In this document: in pieces, positions 45,909 through 54,646 of the stretch
Numbering within the stretch: position 1 is the stretch's first letter
Layout: each line of letters opens with the position of its first letter
Assembly: GCF_004342065.1 (NCBI RefSeq)
Contig: NZ_SLZU01000001.1
Coordinates: forward strand, 682,001 to 746,000
Reading direction: 5' to 3'
Length of the DNA: 64,000 nucleotides
From: Primorskyibacter sedentarius
Lineage (GTDB): Bacteria > Pseudomonadota > Alphaproteobacteria > Rhodobacterales > Rhodobacteraceae
Program-made: the position numbers and the translations under genes
Notes under the pieces: model-generated
The model's database searches: none
What the model was told of the DNA's origin: nothing
Seen by the model: only the letters and a program-made list of their open reading frames with translations

Positions 45909-46348
45909 GGGCACTTGTCCAGCGCGTGACCGAGGCCGCCGTGCGGGTCGATGGTGAGGTGCTGGGCGAAATCGGGCCGGGCCTGTTGATCCTTGTCTGT
46001 GCAATGCAGGGCGACGCCGAAGATGCCCCGTCCCGATTGGCGGCCAAGATCGCCAAGCTGCGGATTTTTTCCGACGACGCGGGCAAGATGAACAGGTCGC
46101 TCTCCGATACGGGCGGCGCGGCGCTGGTCGTCAGCCAGTTCACCTTGGCCGCCGATACGAAGCGCGGCAACCGTCCCGGATTTTCTGCTGCCGCGCCCCC
46201 GGCGACGGGCGAACCGGCTTACGAGGCATTTGCCGATGCACTGGCCGACCTGGGCATCCAGACCGCGCGGGGGCAGTTCGGGGCGGATATGAAGGTCAGC
46301 CTTGTAAACGACGGCCCCGTGACGATCTGGATCGACACCGCCGCGTAG
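45905..46348 (+). CDS. dtd: D-aminoacyl-tRNA deacylase
   Basis: 147 aa. It removes D-amino acids (and glycine mis-attached to tRNA-Ala) from tRNA. Family motifs are SQFTLAAD (active site) and the C-terminal NDGPVT, the cross-subunit Gly-cis-Pro motif. Length is normal for DTD. It is coupled to the kinase gene (ATGA overlap) and converges with the PhnA-like gene, three bases apart. Confidence 0.95.
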   Translation: MRALVQRVTEAAVRVDGEVLGEIGPGLLILVCAMQGDAEDAPSRLAAKIAKLRIFSDDAGKMNRSLSDTGGAALVVSQFTLAADTKRGNRPGFSAAAPPATGEPAYEAFADALADLGIQTARGQFGADMKVSLVNDGPVTIWIDTAA

Positions 46349-46351
46349 GCG

Positions 46352-46870
46352 TCAGGACTTCTTCACAAACTGCGTCAGGATGACAATGCGCTGCCCCTCG
46401 ACGCGCCCCTCGATATGCTCGGCATTGTCAGCGACCAGCGAAATGCCCCGCACGGCCGTGCCCCGTTTCGCGGTGAACCCTGCGCCCTTTACCGGCAGGT
46501 CCTTGATCAGAACAACCGTATCGCCCTGGGCCAGAACCGTGCCGTTGCTATCGCGGTGGATGACGTCCGGTGCGTCGGACAGGCCCGCCTCGGCCCAGGA
46601 TTGAACGTCCGGTTCCAGATAGGCAATGTCCAGCAGGTCGCGCGCCCAGACTTCGGTCTCCAGCCCCTTCAGCAACCGCCATGCCAGCACCTGCGTCGCC
46701 GGATCAGTGGACCAGATCGCCTCATGCAGGCATTGCCAATGCGGTGCCTCCTGCGGCCCGTCCTGCACACCGGCCTGACAGGTATCGCACAGCGGCAGCG
46801 TGTCGTCGCGAGGGGCCACAGCAGTCTCGGCAGTTGCGGGGGCGCTGCACAGGGCGCAGGTTGAGGGCAT
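46352..46870 (-). CDS. YjdM/PhnA-family zinc-ribbon protein
   Basis: 172 aa. An N-terminal zinc ribbon (C5, C8 in STCALC and a CDTC pair about 20 residues on) precedes a helical middle part. The C-terminal PhnA domain follows (VIHRDSNGTVLAQGDTVVLIKDLPVKGAG ... FTAKRGTAVRGISLV). Despite the name, the family is not a phosphonoacetate hydrolase; its role is unclear. GGAAGG precedes the ATG at 46870. An in-frame upstream start lacks a ribosome site. Confidence 0.88.
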   Translation of the reverse strand: MPSTCALCSAPATAETAVAPRDDTLPLCDTCQAGVQDGPQEAPHWQCLHEAIWSTDPATQVLAWRLLKGLETEVWARDLLDIAYLEPDVQSWAEAGLSDAPDVIHRDSNGTVLAQGDTVVLIKDLPVKGAGFTAKRGTAVRGISLVADNAEHIEGRVEGQRIVILTQFVKKS

Positions 46871-46996
46871 GGGATTTCCTTCCGGGTCTGCATGCGGGTG
46901 CGCACGGCTTTGACGCCGCGTTAGCACGGCGCGATTGCCGACCGCGAGCGCATTTTTGTCACACCGGTTGCGCGCCCTGCAAAGGCCCTGCCTGCC

Positions 46997-48088
46997 TCAG
47001 ACCTCCACAGCCTTGCCGGTGCTTGCAGACAATTGCGCAGCAAGCCCAAGTCGCACGGCCATGTGCCCATCCTCTGCGGTGACCTCTGGCGCCGCTTTGC
47101 CCAGCACCGCGTCACGGAACCGCACATGCTGATAGTAGGTAGAGCCGTTGTGATCCCCCGCCTCCAGCAATTCCGGGTCGACCGGGATATCCAGCACCAT
47201 CGGCCCCTTGGGGTTGCGCGGACTGACGATCAGCTGGGGCACAGGCGGATCGCCAAGATCAGCAGGCCAGAACCGTCCGGGACCGGGCACAAGGCATTCG
47301 ATCTTGCCCGCAGGACCGACGGCCGAGATTTCCTCCTGATACCTGCTGCCTTCGGCGAACATGCACAGTTCCAGCATGGCGCGGGCGCCGTTGGCGAATT
47401 CCACGATGACATAGCCATGGTCCCATATGTCCGGCGTCTCGCCGCCATAGCTTTCATCAAGATGATTGGCCGCCTGCCCCGCACTGGCCATGACGCGCAC
47501 CGGTTCTGACGGGATCACCAGCCGCATCAAATCAAAGAAATGACAGCATTTTTCCACGAAGGTCCCGCCAGAGTAGCGATTGAACCGGTTCCAGTCGCCG
47601 ACCTTCTTGAGGAAGGCAAACCGATGTTCGCGGATCGTCAGCATCCGCACGCCGCCGGTTGCCATATCCGCCTGTTCCAGCAGCGCCGCGATGGGCGGCA
47701 TGTAGCGATATTCCATCGCCACCCAGATCGGTGCCGGGTAGGCCGCGCAAATCTCCGTCACACGATCCGCATCGGCGGGATTGGTGAACAAAGGCTTCTC
47801 TATCAGCAATGGCAGGGGGCGTTTGGCCGCGATCATCTCCAGTTGCGGGATATGCAGATGGTTGGGAGAGGCGATCAACAGGCAATCCAGCCCCTCGACC
47901 TCCAGCAGATCCTCGGCGGTTTCGGGCAGCACCGCATCCGGAGCAATCGCCGCTGCGGCTTCGCGCATCGCGCGGTCCGGCTCGAAGATGGCGCCGACGC
48001 GGGCGCCGGGCACAAGGGCGATGTTGCGCAGATGTTCCTGCCCCATCATGCCGCAGCCGATGATGCCATAGGTGACGGTGTCTTTCAT
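46997..48088 (-). CDS. Gfo/Idh/MocA-family NAD(P)-dependent oxidoreductase
   Basis: 363 aa. A Rossmann domain (TYGIIGCGMMGQEH) is followed by the family lysine motif IEKPLF and the C-terminal alpha/beta substrate domain. YRYMPPIAALL and GGTFVEKCCHFFDLMRL carry likely active-site His/Asp residues. Such enzymes oxidise or reduce sugars, inositols and sugar acids. GGCAGGAAG before ATG 48088 decides this start over an ATG five codons upstream. It follows the GntR gene, whose stop lies 12 bases upstream of this start, and is divergent from the monooxygenase operon. It may therefore act on the same substrate class. Confidence 0.9.
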   Translation of the reverse strand: MKDTVTYGIIGCGMMGQEHLRNIALVPGARVGAIFEPDRAMREAAAAIAPDAVLPETAEDLLEVEGLDCLLIASPNHLHIPQLEMIAAKRPLPLLIEKPLFTNPADADRVTEICAAYPAPIWVAMEYRYMPPIAALLEQADMATGGVRMLTIREHRFAFLKKVGDWNRFNRYSGGTFVEKCCHFFDLMRLVIPSEPVRVMASAGQAANHLDESYGGETPDIWDHGYVIVEFANGARAMLELCMFAEGSRYQEEISAVGPAGKIECLVPGPGRFWPADLGDPPVPQLIVSPRNPKGPMVLDIPVDPELLEAGDHNGSTYYQHVRFRDAVLGKAAPEVTAEDGHMAVRLGLAAQLSASTGKAVEV

Positions 48089-48099
48089 GCTTCCTGCCT

Positions 48100-48801
48100 T
48101 CATTTCAGCCGCGCTACGTAGCGCGCCACATTCGTATCTATCCAACTGCGCGACACCTCGACCCGCGCGCCGTCCTTGCCCCAACTGATCCGGTCGATCA
48201 GGACACAAGGGCTGGCCTCAGCCATGCCAAATTCGGGCGGGGCCCAGTCGGGCACCTGACCAAGGCTCACCTTGTCCTCGGCGCGTGTGATCCACAGGCC
48301 CAGCGTTTGGCGGTAGTAAAGGTAGAGCGACTCTGACAGGTCCTGCGCCGCGATCCGCCCGGCAAAGCTGCCATCAAGCCAGATTTCCTCCAGCACTGCC
48401 GGGATGCCGTCCAGCCTGCGCAGGCGGCGGATGCGATGCGCCTCTGGCGAGGTGCCAAAATCCGGCAGGTCATCCGGTTTGCTGACCCGGGCCACGTCCA
48501 GCACATCCGCCGTCGGCAACCCGCCCCCGCGCAGCCGTTCGACCCGGAAAAACGTGTAGACGCTCTGCGTATCGGCCCGCGCGCGAATGTAGTTGCCCGA
48601 CCCCTGCACGCGTTCCAGCATCCCCTTCGATGTCAGGTCTGCCAGAGCCTTGCGCAATGTGCCCACAGAGATTTCAAGCGTCGCTGCCATGTCCCGCTCT
48701 GGCGGCAGGCGCTCACCGTCCAGATAGCGGCCCGCGTTGATCTCGCGGATCAGCATTTCGCTGATCTGGATATAGAGCGGCAGGGCATTCTGGTTGGTCA
48801 T
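48100..48801 (-). CDS. GntR/HutC-family transcription regulator
   Basis: 233 aa. An N-terminal winged helix (LPLYIQISEMLIREINAGRY ... LPPERDMAATLEISVGTLRKALADLTSKGMLERVQGSGNYI) precedes a UTRA ligand-binding domain (about 75-230). HutC-type repressors release DNA when a pathway metabolite binds. It faces the monooxygenase/TRAP operon across about 100 bases and precedes the Gfo/Idh gene. It most likely regulates both, and itself. The ligand is unknown but should be the imported substrate or a product. Confidence 0.9.
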   Translation of the reverse strand: MTNQNALPLYIQISEMLIREINAGRYLDGERLPPERDMAATLEISVGTLRKALADLTSKGMLERVQGSGNYIRARADTQSVYTFFRVERLRGGGLPTADVLDVARVSKPDDLPDFGTSPEAHRIRRLRRLDGIPAVLEEIWLDGSFAGRIAAQDLSESLYLYYRQTLGLWITRAEDKVSLGQVPDWAPPEFGMAEASPCVLIDRISWGKDGARVEVSRSWIDTNVARYVARLK

Positions 48802-48829
48802 CGAGCGGGTCCGGCGCGGGCGAAGAATA

Positions 48830-48846
48830 ATTGATACACTATTGAT
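48830..48846. promoter_or_regulatory. Direct ATTGAT repeats in the divergent control region
   Basis: ATTGAT occurs at 48830-48835 and 48841-48846, 11 bases apart (one helical turn), in the AT-rich core of the gap between the GntR gene and the monooxygenase operon. It could be the regulator's binding site or promoter sequence. There is no palindrome of the usual GntR type. Confidence 0.3.
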
Positions 48847-48900
48847 CTACATTAAAGCCGGTGCTACGCAAGACAAAATGACGCATGCCGGAGCCTGCCC

Positions 48901-50055
48901 ATGACCGTGGTCCCTATCACCTCTCCTGATCTTGACGCGGCCGAAGTGTCGTGGTTCGCGGCGCTCTGCTCGGATGACTACGAATACCTTGGTGTCCCCG
49001 AAGGGCGCCTGCGATCATCATGGGCGCATTGTTCATCCATCGTGAAAGAGGCCGAGGCACAGGGCTTTCGCAACATCCTGTGCCCGTCGTCCTATCAGGT
49101 GGGTCAGGACACGCTCAGCTTCGTGGCAGGTTGCGCGCCCATCACCGACAGGATCAACATGCTGGCCGCTGTGCGCTGCGGCGAAATGCAGCCCATCATG
49201 CTGGCCCGCACCATCGCCACGCTGGATCACATGCTGGAGGGGCGGCTGACGGTGAATATCATCTCGTCCGATTTCCCCGGCGAGAAGGCGGAAAGCAAAT
49301 TCCGCTACCAGCGGTCGCGCGAAGTGGTCGAGATCCTGAAACAGGCATGGACGCAGGACGAGATCACCTACAAGGGCGATGTCTATGACTTTCAGGGGCT
49401 GTGGACCGATCCGGCCAAACCCTACCAGACTGGCGGGCCGCTGCTTTATTTCGGCGGCTATTCGCCCGATGCGCTGGAGCTGTGCGGCCAGCATTGCGAC
49501 GTCTACCTGATGTGGCCAGAGGCCAAGGACGCGCTGGCCGAACGGATGAAGGCCGTGCATGCCGTGGCGCAAAGATACGACCGCACGCTGGATTATGGCC
49601 TGCGCGTGCATGTCATCGTGCGCGACACAGAGGCCGAGGCCCGTGAATGGGCGCAGCATATCGTCAGCCAGCTGGACGACGATCAGGGCCGCGCGATTCG
49701 TGAACGCTCTCTGGACGCCACCAGCCTTGGTGTGTCGCATCAGGCCAGGAACCGCGAACTGGCCGACATGGAGGGCTTTATCGAGCCGCATCTGTGGACC
49801 GGCGTGGGCCGTGCGCGCTCTGGCTGCGGGGCTGCGTTGGTGGGTTCAACCGATCAGGTTCTGTCCGAACTGGAGCAATACCAGAAGATGGGCATCCGCG
49901 CTTTCATCCTGTCGGGCTATCCGCATCTCGACGAATGCCGCCATTTCGGTCAAAAGGTGCTTCCGCAGATGAAGACATGTTCGCTGCCCGAAGCCTACGG
50001 CCGCGTGCCGCAGGGCCAGCCGAACACCCCCCTTGCCGCAGGAGAGCGCCGCTGA
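48901..50055 (+). CDS. SsuD-like FMNH2-dependent monooxygenase
   Basis: 384 aa luciferase-like monooxygenase closest in pattern to alkanesulfonate monooxygenase SsuD (381 aa). Conserved counterparts of SsuD active-site residues are R235 and H237 (GLRVHVIVRD, SsuD R226/H228), R306 (GVGRARSGCGAALVG, SsuD R297) and Y340 (LSGYPHLDE, SsuD Y331). The cysteine equivalent to C54 is absent; the region reads PSSYQVGQD. It would use reduced FMN and oxygen to split a C-S bond, releasing sulfite, if the sulfonate assignment is right. It starts the plus-strand operon, and its stop overlaps the aldo-keto reductase start (TGATG). Confidence 0.85.
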   Translation: MTVVPITSPDLDAAEVSWFAALCSDDYEYLGVPEGRLRSSWAHCSSIVKEAEAQGFRNILCPSSYQVGQDTLSFVAGCAPITDRINMLAAVRCGEMQPIMLARTIATLDHMLEGRLTVNIISSDFPGEKAESKFRYQRSREVVEILKQAWTQDEITYKGDVYDFQGLWTDPAKPYQTGGPLLYFGGYSPDALELCGQHCDVYLMWPEAKDALAERMKAVHAVAQRYDRTLDYGLRVHVIVRDTEAEAREWAQHIVSQLDDDQGRAIRERSLDATSLGVSHQARNRELADMEGFIEPHLWTGVGRARSGCGAALVGSTDQVLSELEQYQKMGIRAFILSGYPHLDECRHFGQKVLPQMKTCSLPEAYGRVPQGQPNTPLAAGERR

Positions 50056-50942
50056 TGGACCGTATCCAGATTACCCCGGGACTTGATTTCAGCCGTATCG
50101 TCTATGGCATGTGGCGCCTTGGCGACGATGACAATACCGCGCCGGAGCATGTGCAGGCCAAGATTTCCGCCTGCCTTGATCAGGGCATCACGACGATGGA
50201 TCAGGCCGACATCTATGGCGGCTACATGGCCGAAGAGATCCTTGGCAACGCGCTGACACCTGATTTGCGCAACAAGATCGAGATTGTCACGAAATGCGAT
50301 ATCGTGGCCCCTGCGGGCCGCTACGACAAGGCGCGCGTCAAGCATTACGACACCAGCCGAGCGCATATCCTTGCCTCTGTCGAACATTCGCTGCGCTTGA
50401 TGAAAACAGACCGGATTGACCTGCTGCTGATCCACCGGCCCGATCCTTTCATGGATCACCACGAAACGGGCGCCGCGCTGGACGAGGTGGTGGCCGCGGG
50501 CAAGGTCCGCGCCGTGGGTGTGTCCAATTTCCGCCCCTGGGACTGGACCCTGCTGCAATCGGCGATGAAGACCCCGCTCTCCACCAACCAGATCGAGCTT
50601 AGCCTGATGACGCATGACGCCTTTACCAATGGCGACATCGCGTTCTTGCAGGAACGCGGCATCCCGCCGATGGCGTGGTCGCCGCTTGGTGGTGGCACGC
50701 TTTTTGCCAGCAGCCGCGAGGATCTGCGCAAAGAGCTCAAGAAAGTCGGCGAAGAACACGGCGTTGATGCCGCCGCGGTTGCCGTCGCGTGGCTCTTGGC
50801 ACATCCCGCCCGCATCCTACCTGTCCTCGGCACCAACAATCTGGACCGTATCGCCCGTATCGGCGATGCTGCTAAGTTAAAGATGGATAGGGAGACCTGG
50901 TTTGAGATCTACACCCACGCAATCGGCCACGAAGTCGCCTGA
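50055..50942 (+). CDS. YdhF-like aldo-keto reductase
   Basis: 295 aa TIM-barrel oxidoreductase. The catalytic tetrad is D49, Y54, K80 and H127 (MDQADIYGG, VTKC, LIHRPDP). The rest matches E. coli YdhF closely in pattern. It would reduce an aldehyde with NADPH. In the sulfo-SMO pathway, an aldo-keto reductase reduces the 6-oxo-glucose released by the monooxygenase, and a similar role is possible here. It is translationally coupled to the monooxygenase gene, and the flavin reductase gene starts three bases after its stop. Confidence 0.88.
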   Translation: MDRIQITPGLDFSRIVYGMWRLGDDDNTAPEHVQAKISACLDQGITTMDQADIYGGYMAEEILGNALTPDLRNKIEIVTKCDIVAPAGRYDKARVKHYDTSRAHILASVEHSLRLMKTDRIDLLLIHRPDPFMDHHETGAALDEVVAAGKVRAVGVSNFRPWDWTLLQSAMKTPLSTNQIELSLMTHDAFTNGDIAFLQERGIPPMAWSPLGGGTLFASSREDLRKELKKVGEEHGVDAAAVAVAWLLAHPARILPVLGTNNLDRIARIGDAAKLKMDRETWFEIYTHAIGHEVA

Positions 50943-50945
50943 GAC

Positions 50946-51461
50946 ATGTCACTGATGACGGCAGAGCCTCACAGCTTCGACCCCGCGACCGAGGATCCGC
51001 GCAGCTTCCGCGCCGCCTTGGGCAATTTCGCAACGGGTGTCACCGTGATTACCTGCCAATCCGGCAGCGGCCCGATCGGCATCACGGCCAACAGCTTCGC
51101 CAGCCTGTCGCTGAACCCGCCGCTGGTTCTCTGGGCGCCTGCGAAAAGCTCTCAGCGCTACCCGTTCTACATGGCGGCAGAGCATTTCGCGATCCATGTC
51201 ATGAGCGCCGAGCAGACGGATATCTGCTCTGGCTTCGCGCGCAATGGCGACGTCTTCGATGCCTTCGACTGGGAGGAAGGCAGCCATGGCGTGCCGCTGA
51301 TCAACGGGTGCCTGTCCCGGTTCGAATGCACGCGAACCGCACAGCATGATGGCGGCGACCATTCCATTATCGTGGCCCGCGTGACGCGCGTCACGACCCG
51401 GCCCGGCAAACCGCTGACCTTTTTCGCCGGAAAATACGGAGCCATAGAAAAAGTGTCGTAA
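50946..51461 (+). CDS. Flavin reductase (FMN) domain protein
   Basis: 171 aa single-domain flavin reductase of the HpaC/NTA-reductase type. The family start is FRAALGNFATGVTVITCQSG, the FMN-binding loop GITANSFASLSLNPPLVLW, and the end FFAGKYG. It probably supplies reduced FMN to the SsuD-like enzyme two genes upstream; two-component monooxygenases need such a partner. It lies between the reductase and the TRAP transporter genes. Confidence 0.9.
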   Translation: MSLMTAEPHSFDPATEDPRSFRAALGNFATGVTVITCQSGSGPIGITANSFASLSLNPPLVLWAPAKSSQRYPFYMAAEHFAIHVMSAEQTDICSGFARNGDVFDAFDWEEGSHGVPLINGCLSRFECTRTAQHDGGDHSIIVARVTRVTTRPGKPLTFFAGKYGAIEKVS

Positions 51462-51511
51462 TTCGCCGCCATAGAAAAAACAGTAGCGCGGCGCAGGGAG
51501 GAGAAGACCGT

Positions 51512-52099
51512 ATGGCGATATTGAAGGGGCTGCTGGCTCCGCTGCAATTCGTCAACACGCATGTGTTGCGCCTTGGCCGGGCGATCGCCGTCTTTGCCAT
51601 GGCGATCATGGTCCTGTCGATCCTCTATCAGGTCGTGATGCGCTATGGTTTCAACGCCGCCCCCAACTGGTCCGAAGAACTGGCGCGCTTCTGCATGCTT
51701 TGGATGACGGGGCTTGTTGCGCCCGCCGCCTACCGCCGGGGCGGCTTCGTGGCCATCGACACGCTCACGATGTTGCTGCCCAGAAACATCGGTGCGGTTC
51801 TCAACTTCGTTCTTCTGGCATTGGCCCTTCTGGTCCTCGTCGTCGCGCTGCAACTGGGGCTGAAGCATGTCAATTCCGGCTGGTTGTTCGCGTCATCCTC
51901 GCTTCGCCTGCCGCTGGACCTGATCGGCATGGCGCCGGTGAAGCTGAAGCTCGCCTGGATGTTCATGTCTCTTTATGTGGGCGTCATCCTGCTGACCTCT
52001 GTCACCGTGGAACTGCTGCTCAGACAGCTTGTGCGCCTGACCGGGGGCGGGGATGACCTGCCGCCGCTACCAACACTCGACACGCCGGGGGCTGAATAG
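51512..52099 (+). CDS. dctQ: TRAP transporter small permease DctQ
   Basis: 195 aa with four transmembrane helices, as usual for the small TRAP subunit. Family marks are YQVVMRYGFNAAPNWSEELARFCMLWMTGLVAPAAYRRGGFVAID. It assembles with DctM for sodium-driven uptake. GGGAGG precedes the ATG. The TAG stop abuts the dctM ATG. Confidence 0.93.
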   Translation: MAILKGLLAPLQFVNTHVLRLGRAIAVFAMAIMVLSILYQVVMRYGFNAAPNWSEELARFCMLWMTGLVAPAAYRRGGFVAIDTLTMLLPRNIGAVLNFVLLALALLVLVVALQLGLKHVNSGWLFASSSLRLPLDLIGMAPVKLKLAWMFMSLYVGVILLTSVTVELLLRQLVRLTGGGDDLPPLPTLDTPGAE

Positions 52100-53389
52100 A
52101 TGCTTATCTGGTTTCTGCCGCTTTTCCTTGTCTTCCTGATGATCGGCCTGCCGGTCTTCTTTGGCCTTCTTGCCGCACCGGGCATCCTGCTTTGGATGAA
52201 CGGGCAAGAGCGTGACGTCGCCCTGCTATACCGCAATGTCTACAACGGCATGGACAGCTTCCCGCTGATGGCCATCCCGTTCTTCATGCTGGCGGGCGAA
52301 TTGATGAATCGCGGCGGCATCACCATGCGCCTTGTGGAGTTCAGCCAGGCGATGATGGGCCACCTGCGCGGTGGGCTGGCACATGTGAACGTGCTCAGCT
52401 CCATGCTGTTCGCGGGCCTGTCGGGATCAGCGGTTGCGGATACGTCGGCGCTGGGGTCCATGCTGATCCCCGCGATGGAGAAACAGGGCTATAGCCGCAA
52501 ATTCGCCGCCGCGATCACGGCCGCCAGTTCCGTCATCGGGCCGATCATCCCCCCCTCGGGCATCATGATCATCTATGCCTATGTCATGGGTGAAAGCGTC
52601 GCGGCGCTGTTTCTCGCGGGTATCGTGCCGGGCATCCTTGTCGGGGCCGGGCTGATGGTAATGGTCAAGGTCATGGCCGACAAATACGACTTCCCCGTCG
52701 CCACGCGCAAACACACATGGCCAGAGCGTGGACAGGCGAGCCTCAAGGCCTTCTTTCCTCTGCTGACGCCCGTGATCATCCTGGGCGGCATTTTGGGCGG
52801 CATCTTTACCCCGACCGAAGCGGCGGCGGTGGCCGTCGCCTATGCCACTATCGTGGGGCTCTTCATCCTGCGCACGCTGCGGTTTCGGGATCTGCCAGAG
52901 GTGCTGTCGAACTCTGCCATGACCAGCGCCGTTGTGCTGCTGCTGGTGGGCGCCGCGATGGCGTTCAAGACAGTCGTCAGCCTCAGCCACGCGCCAGAGC
53001 AACTGGCAGCCTTCATCCTTGCGCTTTCGGACAACCCGCTGATCCTGCTGTTCCTGATCAACCTGCTGCTGTTTATCGTCGGCATGTTCCTTGATGCGGG
53101 CCCCGCGATCATCATCCTTGGCCCGATCCTGGGCCCGATCTTTGTCAGCCTCGGCGTCGACCCGGTGCATTTCGCGATCATCATGTCCGTCAACCTGACC
53201 GTGGGGCTGGCCACCCCGCCGATGGGGCTGGTGCTGTTCGTCGCCTCGTCCGTATCGGGCGAACGGGTCGAAAAGATCGCCCGTGCGATCCTGCCATTCC
53301 TTGCGGTAGAGGTGGTGGTGATCTTCCTGATCACCTACATCCCCGCGATTTCAATGACGATTCCGCGCCTGACGGGGTTCGTCAACTAA
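52100..53389 (+). CDS. dctM: TRAP transporter large permease DctM
   Basis: 429 aa with about eleven to twelve helices. Typical motifs are IPFFMLAGELMNRGGIT, HVNVLSSMLFAGLSGSAVADTSALGSMLIP and ASSVIGPIIPPSGIMIIYAY. The central SGSAVADTSA and PPS motifs line the transport path. It starts directly after dctQ and is followed by dctP after 54 bases. Confidence 0.94.
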   Translation: MLIWFLPLFLVFLMIGLPVFFGLLAAPGILLWMNGQERDVALLYRNVYNGMDSFPLMAIPFFMLAGELMNRGGITMRLVEFSQAMMGHLRGGLAHVNVLSSMLFAGLSGSAVADTSALGSMLIPAMEKQGYSRKFAAAITAASSVIGPIIPPSGIMIIYAYVMGESVAALFLAGIVPGILVGAGLMVMVKVMADKYDFPVATRKHTWPERGQASLKAFFPLLTPVIILGGILGGIFTPTEAAAVAVAYATIVGLFILRTLRFRDLPEVLSNSAMTSAVVLLLVGAAMAFKTVVSLSHAPEQLAAFILALSDNPLILLFLINLLLFIVGMFLDAGPAIIILGPILGPIFVSLGVDPVHFAIIMSVNLTVGLATPPMGLVLFVASSVSGERVEKIARAILPFLAVEVVVIFLITYIPAISMTIPRLTGFVN

Positions 53390-53443
53390 CCCGGGCGCCT
53401 TGCCCGGTCATCGACCAAGAACGAAGCATTAGGGAGGTTATAC

Positions 53444-54502
53444 ATGCTCAAGGGTCTTACAACGGCGGCACTGTCCGCGGCACTTCTGGCGGGCGGCACA
53501 CTCGCCGCAAGCGCGCAGGAATACACCATTCGCGCCACTGCCAATTCCAACGAGAATGACGAGGATTACGACGGGCTCGTGGTCTTCAAGAACTATGTCG
53601 AAGCCGCCTCCAACGGCCAGATCGGCGTCGAGATGTTCATCGGCACGCAGCTGTGCTCCAATGGCACGGAATGCCTGCAAGGCATCGCTGATGGGTCGAT
53701 CGACGTCTACATCTCTACTTCTGGTGGCGCGGCGGGGATCTTTCCCTATGTGCAGGTGCTGGACCTGCCCTACCTGATGGCCGACGACCGCGTTGCCGAA
53801 ACAGTGCTGCAAGGTGATTTTGTCCGGACCATGCGCGACATGGCGCTCGAGGATTCAAACGGCATGATCCGCCTGATGACCATCGGCAATACCGGCGGAT
53901 GGCGCAATTTCGCCAACACCAAGCGCCGGGTACAGATGCCTGCCGATATGGAAGGCCTGAAGATCCGTACCGTGGTCGCCGATCTGCCGCAGGAACTGGT
54001 CAAGGCGCTTGGCGCGTCGCCCACCCCGATCCCGTGGCCGGAACTGTTCACCAGCTTCCAGACCGGCGTGGTCGAGGGATCCAAGAACGGCATTACCGAC
54101 ATCATGGGCATGAAATTCCCCGATGCCGGCCTGCAATATGTCACGCTGGACGGGCATGCCTATATGGGTGCGCTGTGGTTCATGAACAACGACAAGTTCA
54201 TGTCCATGCCCGAAGAGCTGCGCCGCGTTGTCGTGGACGGGTTCTACCAGTTGCAACAGGCGACATTCGCGTCACCCAAGCGCAAGTCGATCCAGGCATA
54301 TGAGGACTTCGTGGCCGGTGGCGGCGATCTTTACGTCCCCACGCCCGAGGAAAAGGAAGCGTTCAAGGAAGCTGCAGCCCCGGTCTATGACTGGTTCAAG
54401 ACCAATGTCGATGGTGGCGAGGAAATCTTCACCGCCCTGACAGAGGCGGTTGCCGCAGCCGAGGCCGAAATCAACGAAGGCCGCGCGAAGGATCTTCAGT
54501 AA
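53444..54502 (+). CDS. dctP: TRAP transporter substrate-binding protein DctP
   Basis: 352 aa with a signal peptide ending at ASAQE. DctP family marks are AADLPYLM-type (VLDLPYLMADDR), MEGLKIRTVVADLPQELVKALGASPTPIPWPELFTSFQTGVVEGSKN and HAYMGALWFMNNDKF. The Arg in GLKIRT sits where TRAP binding proteins salt-bridge a substrate carboxylate or other acidic group. A negatively charged substrate (acid or sulfonate) is therefore likely. Strong AGGGAGG precedes the ATG. A terminator hairpin follows. Confidence 0.93.
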   Translation: MLKGLTTAALSAALLAGGTLAASAQEYTIRATANSNENDEDYDGLVVFKNYVEAASNGQIGVEMFIGTQLCSNGTECLQGIADGSIDVYISTSGGAAGIFPYVQVLDLPYLMADDRVAETVLQGDFVRTMRDMALEDSNGMIRLMTIGNTGGWRNFANTKRRVQMPADMEGLKIRTVVADLPQELVKALGASPTPIPWPELFTSFQTGVVEGSKNGITDIMGMKFPDAGLQYVTLDGHAYMGALWFMNNDKFMSMPEELRRVVVDGFYQLQQATFASPKRKSIQAYEDFVAGGGDLYVPTPEEKEAFKEAAAPVYDWFKTNVDGGEEIFTALTEAVAAAEAEINEGRAKDLQ

Positions 54503-54506
54503 TAGT

Positions 54507-54539
54507 GATGCCGGGGCCGCTCAATTCGGCCCCGGCATC
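54507..54539 (+). terminator. Hairpin terminator of the TRAP operon
   Basis: GATGCCGGGGCCG (54507-54519) pairs perfectly with CGGCCCCGGCATC (54527-54539), seven-base loop, five bases after the dctP stop. No T-run follows. Confidence 0.75.
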
Positions 54540-54646
54540 GTACCGATCCGGTTCGGGTTCCCTCCCAAGAACCCGGTCACCGGGTCGGCACCCATCGGCG
54601 CTGCGTCAGGCGTCACACTCACCACCCCACGACAGCGCCGGACCTC

